A DNA stretch of 64,000 bases from Pseudomonas sp. UBA4617. GTDB lineage: Bacteria; Pseudomonadota; Gammaproteobacteria; Pseudomonadales; Pseudomonadaceae. The notes under the pieces are model-generated. The model saw only the letters and a list, made by a program, of their open reading frames with translations, had not been told where the DNA came from and searched no databases. The position numbers were made by a program, and so were the translations under genes. Location of the stretch: assembly GCF_002386445.1 (NCBI RefSeq), contig NZ_DGIR01000052.1, positions 1,057 through 65,056 on the forward strand. Reading direction: 5' to 3'. Numbering within the stretch: the first letter of the stretch is position 1; the number at the start of each line of letters is the position of its first letter. Below are positions 1 through 9,553 of this stretch, piece after piece.

Positions 1-1
1 C

Positions 2-1663
2 ATGCTGCTGCTGGCCAGCTTCGAGCTGCTGCTGCACAGCGTCACCGATGCCGATGACCTGTTGCTGGGCACCGACGTGGCTGGCCGCGAGCACGCCCAC
101 CTCGATGGCCTGATCGGCTTCTTCGTCAACGTCCTGCCACTGCGCTCGCGGCGCCTGGCTGGCGAGACGTTGCGCGAGTTTCTCGGCCGCACTCGTGACA
201 CCTGCCTGCAAGCCCTGGAACACCAGGCGTTGCCGTTCGACCGCATCGTCGAGGCATTGCAAGTACCGCGCGAGCGCAGCCGCAACCCGCTGGTGCAGGC
301 GCTGTTCGTGCTGCAGAACACGCCGTCGGGCGATTTCTCCATCCCTGGCCTGGAGGTGCGCATGCAGCCTGCGGCCGAGCGCACCAGCAAGTTCGACATG
401 GCGCTGTTCCTCGAACGCCACGGCGACGTCATGCGCGGCGACTGGGTCTACGCCCGCGCCTTGTTCAAGGGCGAGCGCATCGACGCGCTGATCGGCGCCT
501 GGCTGAACCTGCTGCAGCAAGTGGTGGAACAGCCGCACGCCAGCCTTGCCCATTTCACCGTCACGCTGCCCCTCGTGGAGACACCGGCCTTGGCAAAACC
601 CGCCCCCTCGTCCAGCAAGCTCGACAAGCTGAAAAAACTCCCGGCCCGGGCCACCGCACCGCGGCCACTGATCCGTACCGCGCCGCTGCAGGCTGGCCGC
701 ACCTTCCCGCTGCTGATCGAGCCACTGGCCGCCGACCTCGACCCGGTGGGCTGGGCACAAAGCTCGCGGGACCTGATCGACACCCTGCTGTGCCAGCACG
801 GTGGCCTGTTGTTCCGCGGCTTCGCCCTGGATGACGCGAAAGCCTTCGAAGCCTTTGCCGAAGCCATTCACCCCGGCCTGTTCGGCGGTTACGGCGACCT
901 GCCGAAAAAGGAAGGCGGGCGCAACATCTACCGCTCCACGCCCTACCCGGAGCGGGAGATGATCCTGTTCCACAACGAGAGTTCGCACCTGCCCCGCGCG
1001 CCGCGCAAGCAGTGGTTCTACTGCGAGCAACCGTCGCCGGTCGGTGGTGCCACGCCGATCGTCGACTGCCGCGAGCTGTACCGGCAACTGCCGGCCGAGC
1101 TGGCCGAAGCCTTCGAACGCAAGGGGCTGCTGTATTTGCGCACCTTTACCGAACGGCTGGACGTCAACTGGCGGGCATTCTTCAAGACCGACAGCCGCGA
1201 CGAGGTCGAGGCCCTGTGCCGGGCCAGCCATACCGAATTCCGCTGGCTGGCCAATGACGAGCTGCAAACGCGGACCCGCTGCCCGGCGGTGATCCGTCAC
1301 CCGCTGAGCGGCGAACCCAGCTTCTTCAACCAGGTGCAGCTGCACCACAGCTTCTGCCTGGACGCCCAGGTGCGCGAAGACCTGCTGAAGATGGTCGGCG
1401 CCGAACGCATGCCACGCCAGGTGTACTTCGGCGACGGCAGCCCGATCGACGACGCCAGCATGGCCCTGATCGGCCGCCTCTACGAAGCCTGCGCGGTGCG
1501 CTTCGACTGGCAGCGCGGCGATGTGGTGATGCTCGACAACCTGATCGCCGCCCACGCCCGCGACCCATACGAAGGCCCACGCAAGATCGCCGTCGCCATG
1601 GGCGACATGCATGAACCGGCCCGGCTGGCCACCCGACACAACGCAACGGAACTGCAGGACTAA
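2..1663 (+). CDS. NRPS C-terminal part: condensation domain fused to TauD/SyrP-like hydroxylase (5' end outside window)
   Basis: The reading frame is open at the window edge, so the ATG at position 2 is internal and the gene starts upstream. Residues 1 to about 190 are the second half of a condensation domain, with the usual GLIGFFVN stretch and LPFDRIVEAL. The HHxxxDG motif would lie before the window. Residues about 220-545 form a non-haem Fe(II)/2-oxoglutarate dioxygenase. Iron ligands are visible as H324 and E326 in FHNESSH and H518 in AAHARDPYEG, and R527 is the likely 2-oxoglutarate anchor. By family, such units hydroxylate the beta carbon of carrier-bound amino acids. The next gene, 8 bp downstream, activates Asp, so beta-hydroxyaspartate is the inferred product. 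The protein ends after the hydroxylase, with no T or TE domain. Confidence 0.9.
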   Translation: MLLLASFELLLHSVTDADDLLLGTDVAGREHAHLDGLIGFFVNVLPLRSRRLAGETLREFLGRTRDTCLQALEHQALPFDRIVEALQVPRERSRNPLVQALFVLQNTPSGDFSIPGLEVRMQPAAERTSKFDMALFLERHGDVMRGDWVYARALFKGERIDALIGAWLNLLQQVVEQPHASLAHFTVTLPLVETPALAKPAPSSSKLDKLKKLPARATAPRPLIRTAPLQAGRTFPLLIEPLAADLDPVGWAQSSRDLIDTLLCQHGGLLFRGFALDDAKAFEAFAEAIHPGLFGGYGDLPKKEGGRNIYRSTPYPEREMILFHNESSHLPRAPRKQWFYCEQPSPVGGATPIVDCRELYRQLPAELAEAFERKGLLYLRTFTERLDVNWRAFFKTDSRDEVEALCRASHTEFRWLANDELQTRTRCPAVIRHPLSGEPSFFNQVQLHHSFCLDAQVREDLLKMVGAERMPRQVYFGDGSPIDDASMALIGRLYEACAVRFDWQRGDVVMLDNLIAAHARDPYEGPRKIAVAMGDMHEPARLATRHNATELQD

Positions 1664-1671
1664 AGCACACG

Positions 1672-4600
1672 ATGAACGACGCCATGGAATTGAACCAGGA
1701 CTTGCCACTGAGCGCCGAACAGGCCCTGGCCGTACAGCTCGGCCGCGCGCCCCTGCACCTTGGGCTGAACCTCGCCGGGCCATTGCAGGCAAGCCGCCTG
1801 CACGAAGCCTTGCTGCAGGTGATCCAGCGCCACACCAGCCTGCGCGCGGCCTTGCGCCCTTCGACACTGTACCGCAGCTTGCGCCAGAGCACGGTACCGG
1901 CCAGCCTCGACTGGCACCTGCTGGGTAGTGACCAGCACGCCGACGCCCACGCCCTGGCCGCCCAGCCACTGGCTGTCGGGCAAGGCTGCCTGGTGCGCGC
2001 CATCCTGCGTTCGCAGGGGGCCGACCAGTGGCGCCTTGACCTGTATGTCGCCGCCTGTGCCGCCGACCGGCTGAGCCTGCAGAACCTGCTGGGCGAACTG
2101 GCAGCGCTGTACGCCCAGCCCGACGCGGCCCTGGAGGAGCCGTTCCAGTACAGCCAGTACGTGGAATGGCGCAACGACCTCGACGCCGACGAAGAAGCCC
2201 CTGCCGGGCGCGCCTACTGGGCCGGCCTGGGCCTGGAGGCGCTGGCGCCGGTGCGCCTGGGCGGCCTGCGCGAGCCCGCTGCGCAGGCGCCAGGCAACGC
2301 CGTCGAGCAGGCCCTGCCCGAAGCCCTGCAAGCACAGCTGGAACACCTGGCGCAACGCAGCGCGCAAAGCGTGGGCAGCGTGCTGCAGGCGGCCTGGTGG
2401 GCGTTGCTGGCGCGCATCGGCGGTGACACCAGGTTCATCGGCGGCTGGCAACAGGACTGCCGCTTCGAGTACGAAGCCCTGGCCAACGGCATCGGCGCCT
2501 ACGAAAAAATCCTGCCCCTGGCCTTGGCACCGCAGCTCGACCAGCCCTTCGACACTTGGCTGCAGCAACTGGCCGAACAGCTCGACGGCCACGCCCAGCA
2601 GCAGGAGTACTGGAACGTCAACGACCCTGCGCATACCCTGCAGCGCACGGTCGGCTTCACCTTGGTGCGCGACACCGCACCCTTCACCAGCGGCGGCCTG
2701 CACTGGTCGGTCGAGGCCCTGCCCGGCGCCGATGCGGGCTTCGCCCTGGCACTGCAAGCCACCCTCGACGCGCACCAGCGGGTGCTGGCCCTGAGCGTGC
2801 AGTCGCCTACCGCGCATTACGCCGAGGCCGATTTGCGCTGCCTGCTGGAGCAATACCTGCACCTGCTGCAGGCACTGGTCGAACAGCCGGCCCAGCGTGC
2901 CCTTCTCGAACTGCCGCTGAGCCCGCCGGCGCACCAGGCCTTGCAGCAACGCCTGCGCGGCCCGCAGCGCGACTTCGGTAGCCGCCCGCTGATCGCGCGC
3001 CTGGCCCATTGGGCACAGCACACCCCGGATGCAGCGGCGTTGCAGGACGGCGCGCTCAGCCTGACCTACGGCCAGTTGCATGGCCAGGTCGAACAACTGG
3101 CGGCCGTGCTGCAGGCGCGCGGCATCGGGCGCGGTGCGGCTGTCGCCCTGCTGCTGCCGCGCTCGGCGCAGCTGCTGCTGGCGCTGCTCGCGGTCATGCG
3201 CGCGGGCGCCGCCTATGTGCCACTGGACCCGACCTGGCCAGCGGCACGCCAGCAGCGGATCCTGGCCGATGCCCAGCCGCAGCTGGTGATCGGCGGCGCG
3301 CACGGCATCGCCCTCGGCGAATTGCTCGAAGCGCCTGCTGGTGCGGTAGCCAGCGGCGACATCGCCCTGGATGATGCCGCCTACCTGCTGTACACCTCGG
3401 GCACCAGCGGCGAGCCCAAGGGCGTAGTGATCGAACATGGCCAACTGCTCAACTACACCGCCGCGATCAGCGAGGCGCTGAGCCTGGCCCAATGCAAGCG
3501 CTTCGCCTTGATCTCCTCGGTGGCCGCCGACCTGGGCAATACCACCCTGTATGCCGCGCTGTGGACCGGCGCTTGCCTGGTGCTGGCCGACGACCACGCC
3601 AGCCGGGACGCCAGCGCCTTCGCCCGCTTCCTCGAAGACGGGCAGATCGACTGCCTGAAGATCGTGCCGTCGCACCTGGCAGCGCTGCTCGACGGCCAGT
3701 CAGCCATCGCCCTGCCCCAGGTGCTGGTGCTCGGTGGCGAAGCCTGCCCTGCGGCCTTGCGTCAGCGCATCGGCCAACTGGCCCCGGCCAGCCGCGTGCA
3801 CAACCATTACGGCCCGACCGAAACCACGGTCGGCGTCCTCTACAGCCTCGACCAAACGCCAGACCCGCGCAACCCGCTGCCCCTGGAACAGGCCTTGGCA
3901 AACACCTGGGTGCGCCTGCTTCAGGCTTCCCCGGCCGGCCTGCAACCAGCACCGATCGGTGCTCTGGGCGAGCTGTACATCGGCGGGGCGCAGGTCTGCC
4001 GCGGCTACCTCAACCGGGCCTCCGACGCCTTCATCGACGACCCGCTGCAACCCGGCCAGCGCCTGTACCGCAGCGGCGACCTGGCGCGCCTTTCGGCCAG
4101 CGGCCAGTTGCACCTGGCCGGGCGCGTCGACCAGCAGATCAAGATTCGCGGCTTCCGCGTCGAGCCAGGTGAGCTGGAAGCCGCGCTACTGGCCCTGGAG
4201 GGGGTCAGCCAGGCCGTGGTGCAGTACCGCGACGGCAAGTTGCTGGCGCATGCCGTCAGCCAGCGTGACAGCGCCGCGCTGCTGGCCGAACTGCGCGGTC
4301 GCCTGCCGGACTACCTGGTACCGGCGCAACTGCTGTGCCTGGCCGAACTACCGCGGCTGGCCAACGGCAAGGTCGACTTCGCCGCACTGCCAGGTACCGA
4401 CAGCCAGGCCAGCGAACAGCACGCGGTGCCGCCGCGCGATGCCCTCGAGGCGCTGCTGGTCGACCTGTACCAGGAACTGCTCGAACGCCCGCGGGTGAGC
4501 ATCAGCGACAGCCTGTTCGACCTGGGCGGCCATTCGCTGATCGTCATCAAGCTGTGCACCCGCCTGCGCAGCCTGTTGCAACTGGAGGTGGCGCCGGCGC

Positions 4601-4776
4601 TGGTGTTCGACCACCCGAGCGTAGCGGCGCTGGGCGAAGCCCTGCGCGCCGGCGAAGGCCAGCCCGGCAAGCTGGTGAAGATCGCCGAGCTGCGCCGCCA
4701 GCTCGCGGCGCTGTCACCCGAGCAGCGTGCCGCCCTGCAGGCCCGCGCCCAGTCCGCCCCTGTACCACGGAGCTGA
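1672..4776 (+). CDS. NRPS module: degenerate C-like domain, A (Asp predicted), T
   Basis: This 1034-residue protein has three domains. Residues 1 to about 430 resemble a condensation domain, but the HHxxxDG position (about 127-133) reads AACAADR, so the catalytic His is missing. The adenylation domain spans about 440-920, with YTSGTSGEPKG near 571 and NHYGPTETT near 711. Reading its ten-position pocket by eye (D620, then L, T, K663, V, G, H, V, G) gives DLTKVGHVG, matching the established Asp code. The carrier domain has DLGGHSL with its Ser near 955. The gene follows the C-TauD gene by 8 bp and precedes the next NRPS by 4 bp. I infer that the degenerate domain docks the upstream hydroxylase (an interface role) rather than forming peptide bonds. 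The Asp call is strong; the docking role is inference. Confidence 0.9.
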   Translation: MNDAMELNQDLPLSAEQALAVQLGRAPLHLGLNLAGPLQASRLHEALLQVIQRHTSLRAALRPSTLYRSLRQSTVPASLDWHLLGSDQHADAHALAAQPLAVGQGCLVRAILRSQGADQWRLDLYVAACAADRLSLQNLLGELAALYAQPDAALEEPFQYSQYVEWRNDLDADEEAPAGRAYWAGLGLEALAPVRLGGLREPAAQAPGNAVEQALPEALQAQLEHLAQRSAQSVGSVLQAAWWALLARIGGDTRFIGGWQQDCRFEYEALANGIGAYEKILPLALAPQLDQPFDTWLQQLAEQLDGHAQQQEYWNVNDPAHTLQRTVGFTLVRDTAPFTSGGLHWSVEALPGADAGFALALQATLDAHQRVLALSVQSPTAHYAEADLRCLLEQYLHLLQALVEQPAQRALLELPLSPPAHQALQQRLRGPQRDFGSRPLIARLAHWAQHTPDAAALQDGALSLTYGQLHGQVEQLAAVLQARGIGRGAAVALLLPRSAQLLLALLAVMRAGAAYVPLDPTWPAARQQRILADAQPQLVIGGAHGIALGELLEAPAGAVASGDIALDDAAYLLYTSGTSGEPKGVVIEHGQLLNYTAAISEALSLAQCKRFALISSVAADLGNTTLYAALWTGACLVLADDHASRDASAFARFLEDGQIDCLKIVPSHLAALLDGQSAIALPQVLVLGGEACPAALRQRIGQLAPASRVHNHYGPTETTVGVLYSLDQTPDPRNPLPLEQALANTWVRLLQASPAGLQPAPIGALGELYIGGAQVCRGYLNRASDAFIDDPLQPGQRLYRSGDLARLSASGQLHLAGRVDQQIKIRGFRVEPGELEAALLALEGVSQAVVQYRDGKLLAHAVSQRDSAALLAELRGRLPDYLVPAQLLCLAELPRLANGKVDFAALPGTDSQASEQHAVPPRDALEALLVDLYQELLERPRVSISDSLFDLGGHSLIVIKLCTRLRSLLQLEVAPALVFDHPSVAALGEALRAGEGQPGKLVKIAELRRQLAALSPEQRAALQARAQSAPVPRS

Positions 4777-4780
4777 AGCC

Positions 4781-7700
4781 ATGCATCTCGACCCCCAGCA
4801 ACTGGCCGAGCGTATCGCCAGGCTCGCCCCGGAAAAACGCCAGGCCTTCGCTAGCGCCCTGGCCGCGCAAGGCTTCGCCCTCAGCCGCCTGCCCATCGTC
4901 GCCGCCGGCGAGCCGGGCCCGCACCCGCTGTCGTGGGCACAGCAGCGCCTGTGGTTCCTGCACCGCCTGGACCCGGCCAGCAGCGCCTACAACATGCCCG
5001 CCGCCCTGCGCCTGCGCGGCAGCCTCGACAGCGCGGCGCTGCAGCGCAGCTTTGACCAGCTGATCGCCCGCCATGCGATCCTGCGCACCACCTTCGACGA
5101 GGCCAACGGCCAGGCGCGCCAGACCGTGCATGACCAGCTGCCAATGGTCCTGGCCCAGGTGGACTTGTCCTCGCTGCCTGGCGAACAGCGCAGCGCGCGC
5201 CTGCAACAACTGATCGACAGCGAGAGCAACCGCCCCTTCGACCTGGGCCAGGCGCCCTTGCGCGGCCTGCTGGCGCGGCTCGCTGCCGACGAGCACGTGC
5301 TGGTCCTCAGCGCCCAGCACATTGTTGCCGACGGTTGGTCGCTGGGTATCCTGGTCAAGGAACTCTCCGCCCTGTACAGCGCCGCTGTGCAAGGCCGCGA
5401 CAGCAGCCTGCCGGCCCTGCCGATCCAGTATCACGATTACGCCGTCTGGCAGCAGACCGGCCTCGGCGACAGCGCCATGGCCAGCGAGCTGGCGTACTGG
5501 CGCGAGCAGTTGGGCGAGCAGCAGCCGACCTTGCAACTGCCCACCGACCACCCACGCCCGCGCCAGCCGAGCGGGCGTGGCAGCCGCCATACGTTGCGCA
5601 TCGAGGCGCCGCTGTGCCAGGCCCTGCGTGACCTGGCCCAGGCCCGTGGCACAACGCTGTTCAGCGTGCTGCTGGGTGCATTCAACGTGCTGCTGTATCG
5701 CCTCAGCGGGCAGACCGACCTGCGTGTCGGCGTGCCGGTGGCCAACCGCAGCCGGGTCGAGACCGAAGGGCTGATCGGTTGCTTCATCAACACCCTGGTG
5801 CTGCGCTGCCAGCTCGACGGCCAGCTGCGCTTCGACCGCTTGCTCGACACCCTCGAGCAGACCCGCCGTCAGGCCCTGGCCCACCAGCAGCTGCCGTTCG
5901 AGCGCCTGGTCCAGGCCCTGGAACCCGAGCGCCAGTTGCAGCATTCGCCGCTGTTCCAGGTGATGTTCAACCTGCTTGACGGCACCACCCCGCGTCGCCT
6001 GCAACTGCCCGGCCTGGTAGTCGACGAGATCGAACGCAAGCAGGTCAGTGCGCAGTTCGACCTGGTGCTCACCGTGGTCGAGCGCAGCGACGCACTGGAA
6101 CTGACCCTGACCGGCGATGCCGACCTGTTCGAACCCGCCACCCTTGCCGAGCATGCCGGCAGCTATGCCACCCTGCTGCACAGCCTGGTGCAGGCGCCCG
6201 CCTCGCGCATCGCGCAACTGCCGCTGTACAGCGCCGCGCAACAGCAGCGCCTGCTCGCCGACTGCCAGGCTGCGCTGGACCTAGGCCCGCTGCCAGAGCT
6301 GGTCCACCTGCGGCTGGCCGCGCAAGCGGCCGAACAGCCACAACGCATCGCCCTGATCCACGACGACAACACCTGGAGCTATGCCACCCTGCAGCAGCGT
6401 GCCGCGCTGATCAGCCGCCACCTGCTGGCCCTGGGCCTGCCCGCCGAAGCGCGTATCGGCCTGTGCCTGCCGCGTGGCCTGGACATCATCGCCGCCGTGT
6501 TCGGCACGCTGGGGGCCGGGCTGGCCTTCGTGCCCCTTGACCCGCAATTCCCCAGCGAACGCCTGGCGCACATGATCGAGGATGCCGACATCTGCCTGGT
6601 GCTGGTGGCCCCGGACACCGCGTCCTGCATGGCGCCGTACCAGCGCCCGTGCCTGGACGTCACCACCCTGGACGCCGACGCGGCGGCGCTGGCCGGGGTG
6701 CCGAGCACGCGCCCGGTACAGCGCGAACAACTGGCCTATGTCATCTATACCTCAGGCTCCACCGGCAAGCCCAAGGGCGTGGCGGTCACCCACCGCTCGC
6801 TGGCCGGCTACAGCGAAGTGGCGCGCGCCTATTACGGCGTCGGCGCCGACGACCGCGTCTTGCAGTTCTCGACGTTCAACTTCGATGGCTTTGTCGACCA
6901 GCTGTTCCCACCGCTGGTGTGCGGCGCGGCGCTGGTGGTGCGCGGCCCCGAGCTGTGGGACAGCCACGAGTTCCATGCCCGTCTGTACCGGCACCGCATC
7001 ACCGTCGCCGCCTGCCTGACCACCGCCTACTGGTTCCAGCTGGTGCAGGATTTCGCCCGCCAACCGCACGCCGCCTATGGCGCGTTGCGCCTGGTAAGCG
7101 TGGGTGGCGAAGCGATGCCCAGCGCCGGCCTCGCAGCCTGGCGCCAGGCCGGCCTGGGCGCCGTGCGCCTGCTCAACATCTATGGCCCGACGGAAATCAC
7201 CGTGGTCTCCAGTATCCAGGACTGCACCGCGCTGCTGGCCAGCGAGCCGCTGCCGCTGCAACTGCCGATTGGCGCGCCGCTGCGTGGGCGCGCCTATTAC
7301 CTGCTCGACCGCGACGACAACCTGGCAGCGCCTGGCGTCCCTGGCGAGCTGTGCATCGGCGGCGAGCTGCTTGCCCGCGGCTATCACGACGTGCCCGGCC
7401 TGACCGCCGAGCGCTTCTGCCCCGACCCCTACGGCCGGCCCGGTAGCCGCCTGTACCGCACCGGCGACCTGGCCCGGCGCTTGCCTGACGGCAGCTACGA
7501 GTACCTGGGCCGGATCGACCAGCAGGTCAAGCTGCGCGGTTTTCGCATCGAACTCAGCGAGATCGAATCGCACCTGCGCAGCCACCCACAGGTGCGCCAG
7601 GCCCTGGCGCTGGTGCGCGAGGACCGCCCAGGGGACCGCCGTCTGGTGGCCTATCTGGTGTTCCACGATCAACCTGTGGATGCCAGCGAACTGCGCCAGC

Positions 7701-9550
7701 ACCTGGCCGCGCAACTGCCGGACTACATGATCCCCGCGGCGTTCGTGAACCTGGCGCAGATGCCCATGACCCCGGGTGGCAAGCTCGACCGCGCCGCCCT
7801 GCCGGTGCCGGACTACAGCGCCCAGGGCAGCAACCAGCGCGCCGCACAGAGCGAGCGCGAGCAGCAGCTGCTGGCCCTGTGGCAGGAAGTGCTGGGCGAG
7901 CAGGCGATCGCCATGGACGACAATTTCTTCGCCATCGGCGGCCACTCCTTGCTGGCCGCGCAGCTGGTGGCCCGCATCCGCCAGGCGCTGAAACTGGAAC
8001 TGCCCCTGCGCAGCCTGTTCGAGGCGCCGACCATCGCCCAGCTGGCCATCCTGCTGGACAACGCCAGTGCCGACCGCCAGGCAGCCATCGGCGTCGCCGC
8101 GCTGCCGAGCGATGGCCGCCGCGTGCTGTCCCATGCCCAGCAGGGCATGTGGCTGGTGCAGGCGTTGCAACCGGGCAGCGCGGCCTACCACATCCCCAGC
8201 GCCGCCCGCCTGCTCGGGCGCCTCGACCTGGCCGCCCTGCGCCAGGCGTTCCAGGCGCTCAGCCAGCGCCACGAGGCGTTGCGCAGCAGCTTCCACGAAG
8301 ACGACGGCACGCTGTATGTAAAGGTGCAGGACAGCCTCGAGCTGCCGCTGGACTGGCACGACCTCGGCCTGCTGCCGGAAACCGAGCGCGAGGCCAGCGC
8401 CCGGCGCCTGCTGGTGGACCTGGCGACCCGCCCGATCGACCTGCGTCAGGCGCCGCTGCTGCGCCTGCACCTGGTGCGCCTGGACGATGAGCTGCACCTG
8501 ATGCTGCTGGTGATGCACCACATTGTCTCCGATGGCTGGTCGATGGGCGTGCTGGTGCGCGAACTTGGCCAGCTCTACAGCGCGGCGCTGCACGGCACCA
8601 GCGCGGCGCTGCCCGCACTGCCGGTGCAGTACAGCGACTATGCCGCCTGGCAGCGCCAGCAGCTCGACGCCGCGACCCGCCAGCGCCACCTGGACTACTG
8701 GCGCCAGGCGTTGGGCGAGCCATTGCCGCCGCTCGAACTGTTCAGCTACCGGCCACGCCCCGAGGTGCTCGGCGGCCAGGGCGCACGGCTGTCGTTCCAG
8801 GTGGCTGCGACCCCGGCCCAGGCCCTCAGGCAACTGTGCCTGAAGCATGGCGCCACCTTGTTCATGGGCTTGCTGGGCGTGCTGCAACTGAACCTGTATC
8901 TGCACAGCGGGCGTACCCAGGCGGTGATCGGCACCGACGTGGCCAACCGCGAACGCAGCGAGACCGAGAGCCTGGTTGGCTTCTTCATCAACCAGCTGGC
9001 GTTGCGCGGCGACGTTGGCGGCAACCCCAGCTTCAACGCCTTGCTGCAACGCCTGCGGCCGCAGGTACTGGAGGCCTTCAGCCACCAGGCGTTGCCTTTC
9101 AGCAGCCTGGTCGAAGCACTCAACCCGGTGCGTAGCCTGGCCTGCAACCCGCTGTTCCAGGCCAAGCTGGTGCTGCAGAACCAACCCGACAGCTCCCTGG
9201 AACTGCCAGGCCTGCAGGTGCTGCCCGAACGCATCGAGCATGGCCAGTCGCAACTGGACCTGCACCTGAGCGTGGAAGAGCACCCGGCCGGCCTGGCCTG
9301 CACCCTGAAATACAACACCGACCTGCTCGATGAGCATGCTGCCGGGGCCTTCGCCAGCGCCTTCACGCGCCTGCTCGAACAGCTGGTGATGACCCCCGAG
9401 CTGCCGGTGGAAACGCTGGTCCAGCCGCTGCGTGCGCAGCTGCAGGAACAACGCATGCAGCACCTGAGTGCGCGAAGCGAACAGAGCCTGGCCCGCCTGG
9501 GCGGCAGCCGTCGCCGCAGCCGCATCACCATCGACTCTATGGAGGGATAA
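4781..9550 (+). CDS. NRPS: C-A-T followed by a terminal C domain
   Basis: ATG 4781 is chosen over an in-frame ATG at 4727 inside the previous gene because GGAG lies at 4769-4772 and the protein then starts at a typical linker. The 1589 residues read C (1-440; QHIVADG keeps the catalytic second His), A (about 460-960; YTSGSTGKPKG near 653, NIYGPTE near 800), T (IGGHSL, Ser near 1055) and a second C (about 1100-1560; HHIVSDG intact near 1246). The A-domain pocket reads about D-G-D-C-S-G-I-V-V. This matches no code I know. The acidic residue at the third position resembles the DGE start of pyoverdine ornithine-type domains, so a basic amino acid is only a guess. The terminal C has no A or T of its own and sits directly before the free hydroxylase gene, copying the order at the window start. 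Confidence 0.9.
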   Translation: MHLDPQQLAERIARLAPEKRQAFASALAAQGFALSRLPIVAAGEPGPHPLSWAQQRLWFLHRLDPASSAYNMPAALRLRGSLDSAALQRSFDQLIARHAILRTTFDEANGQARQTVHDQLPMVLAQVDLSSLPGEQRSARLQQLIDSESNRPFDLGQAPLRGLLARLAADEHVLVLSAQHIVADGWSLGILVKELSALYSAAVQGRDSSLPALPIQYHDYAVWQQTGLGDSAMASELAYWREQLGEQQPTLQLPTDHPRPRQPSGRGSRHTLRIEAPLCQALRDLAQARGTTLFSVLLGAFNVLLYRLSGQTDLRVGVPVANRSRVETEGLIGCFINTLVLRCQLDGQLRFDRLLDTLEQTRRQALAHQQLPFERLVQALEPERQLQHSPLFQVMFNLLDGTTPRRLQLPGLVVDEIERKQVSAQFDLVLTVVERSDALELTLTGDADLFEPATLAEHAGSYATLLHSLVQAPASRIAQLPLYSAAQQQRLLADCQAALDLGPLPELVHLRLAAQAAEQPQRIALIHDDNTWSYATLQQRAALISRHLLALGLPAEARIGLCLPRGLDIIAAVFGTLGAGLAFVPLDPQFPSERLAHMIEDADICLVLVAPDTASCMAPYQRPCLDVTTLDADAAALAGVPSTRPVQREQLAYVIYTSGSTGKPKGVAVTHRSLAGYSEVARAYYGVGADDRVLQFSTFNFDGFVDQLFPPLVCGAALVVRGPELWDSHEFHARLYRHRITVAACLTTAYWFQLVQDFARQPHAAYGALRLVSVGGEAMPSAGLAAWRQAGLGAVRLLNIYGPTEITVVSSIQDCTALLASEPLPLQLPIGAPLRGRAYYLLDRDDNLAAPGVPGELCIGGELLARGYHDVPGLTAERFCPDPYGRPGSRLYRTGDLARRLPDGSYEYLGRIDQQVKLRGFRIELSEIESHLRSHPQVRQALALVREDRPGDRRLVAYLVFHDQPVDASELRQHLAAQLPDYMIPAAFVNLAQMPMTPGGKLDRAALPVPDYSAQGSNQRAAQSEREQQLLALWQEVLGEQAIAMDDNFFAIGGHSLLAAQLVARIRQALKLELPLRSLFEAPTIAQLAILLDNASADRQAAIGVAALPSDGRRVLSHAQQGMWLVQALQPGSAAYHIPSAARLLGRLDLAALRQAFQALSQRHEALRSSFHEDDGTLYVKVQDSLELPLDWHDLGLLPETEREASARRLLVDLATRPIDLRQAPLLRLHLVRLDDELHLMLLVMHHIVSDGWSMGVLVRELGQLYSAALHGTSAALPALPVQYSDYAAWQRQQLDAATRQRHLDYWRQALGEPLPPLELFSYRPRPEVLGGQGARLSFQVAATPAQALRQLCLKHGATLFMGLLGVLQLNLYLHSGRTQAVIGTDVANRERSETESLVGFFINQLALRGDVGGNPSFNALLQRLRPQVLEAFSHQALPFSSLVEALNPVRSLACNPLFQAKLVLQNQPDSSLELPGLQVLPERIEHGQSQLDLHLSVEEHPAGLACTLKYNTDLLDEHAAGAFASAFTRLLEQLVMTPELPVETLVQPLRAQLQEQRMQHLSARSEQSLARLGGSRRRSRITIDSMEG

Positions 9551-9553
9551 CAC

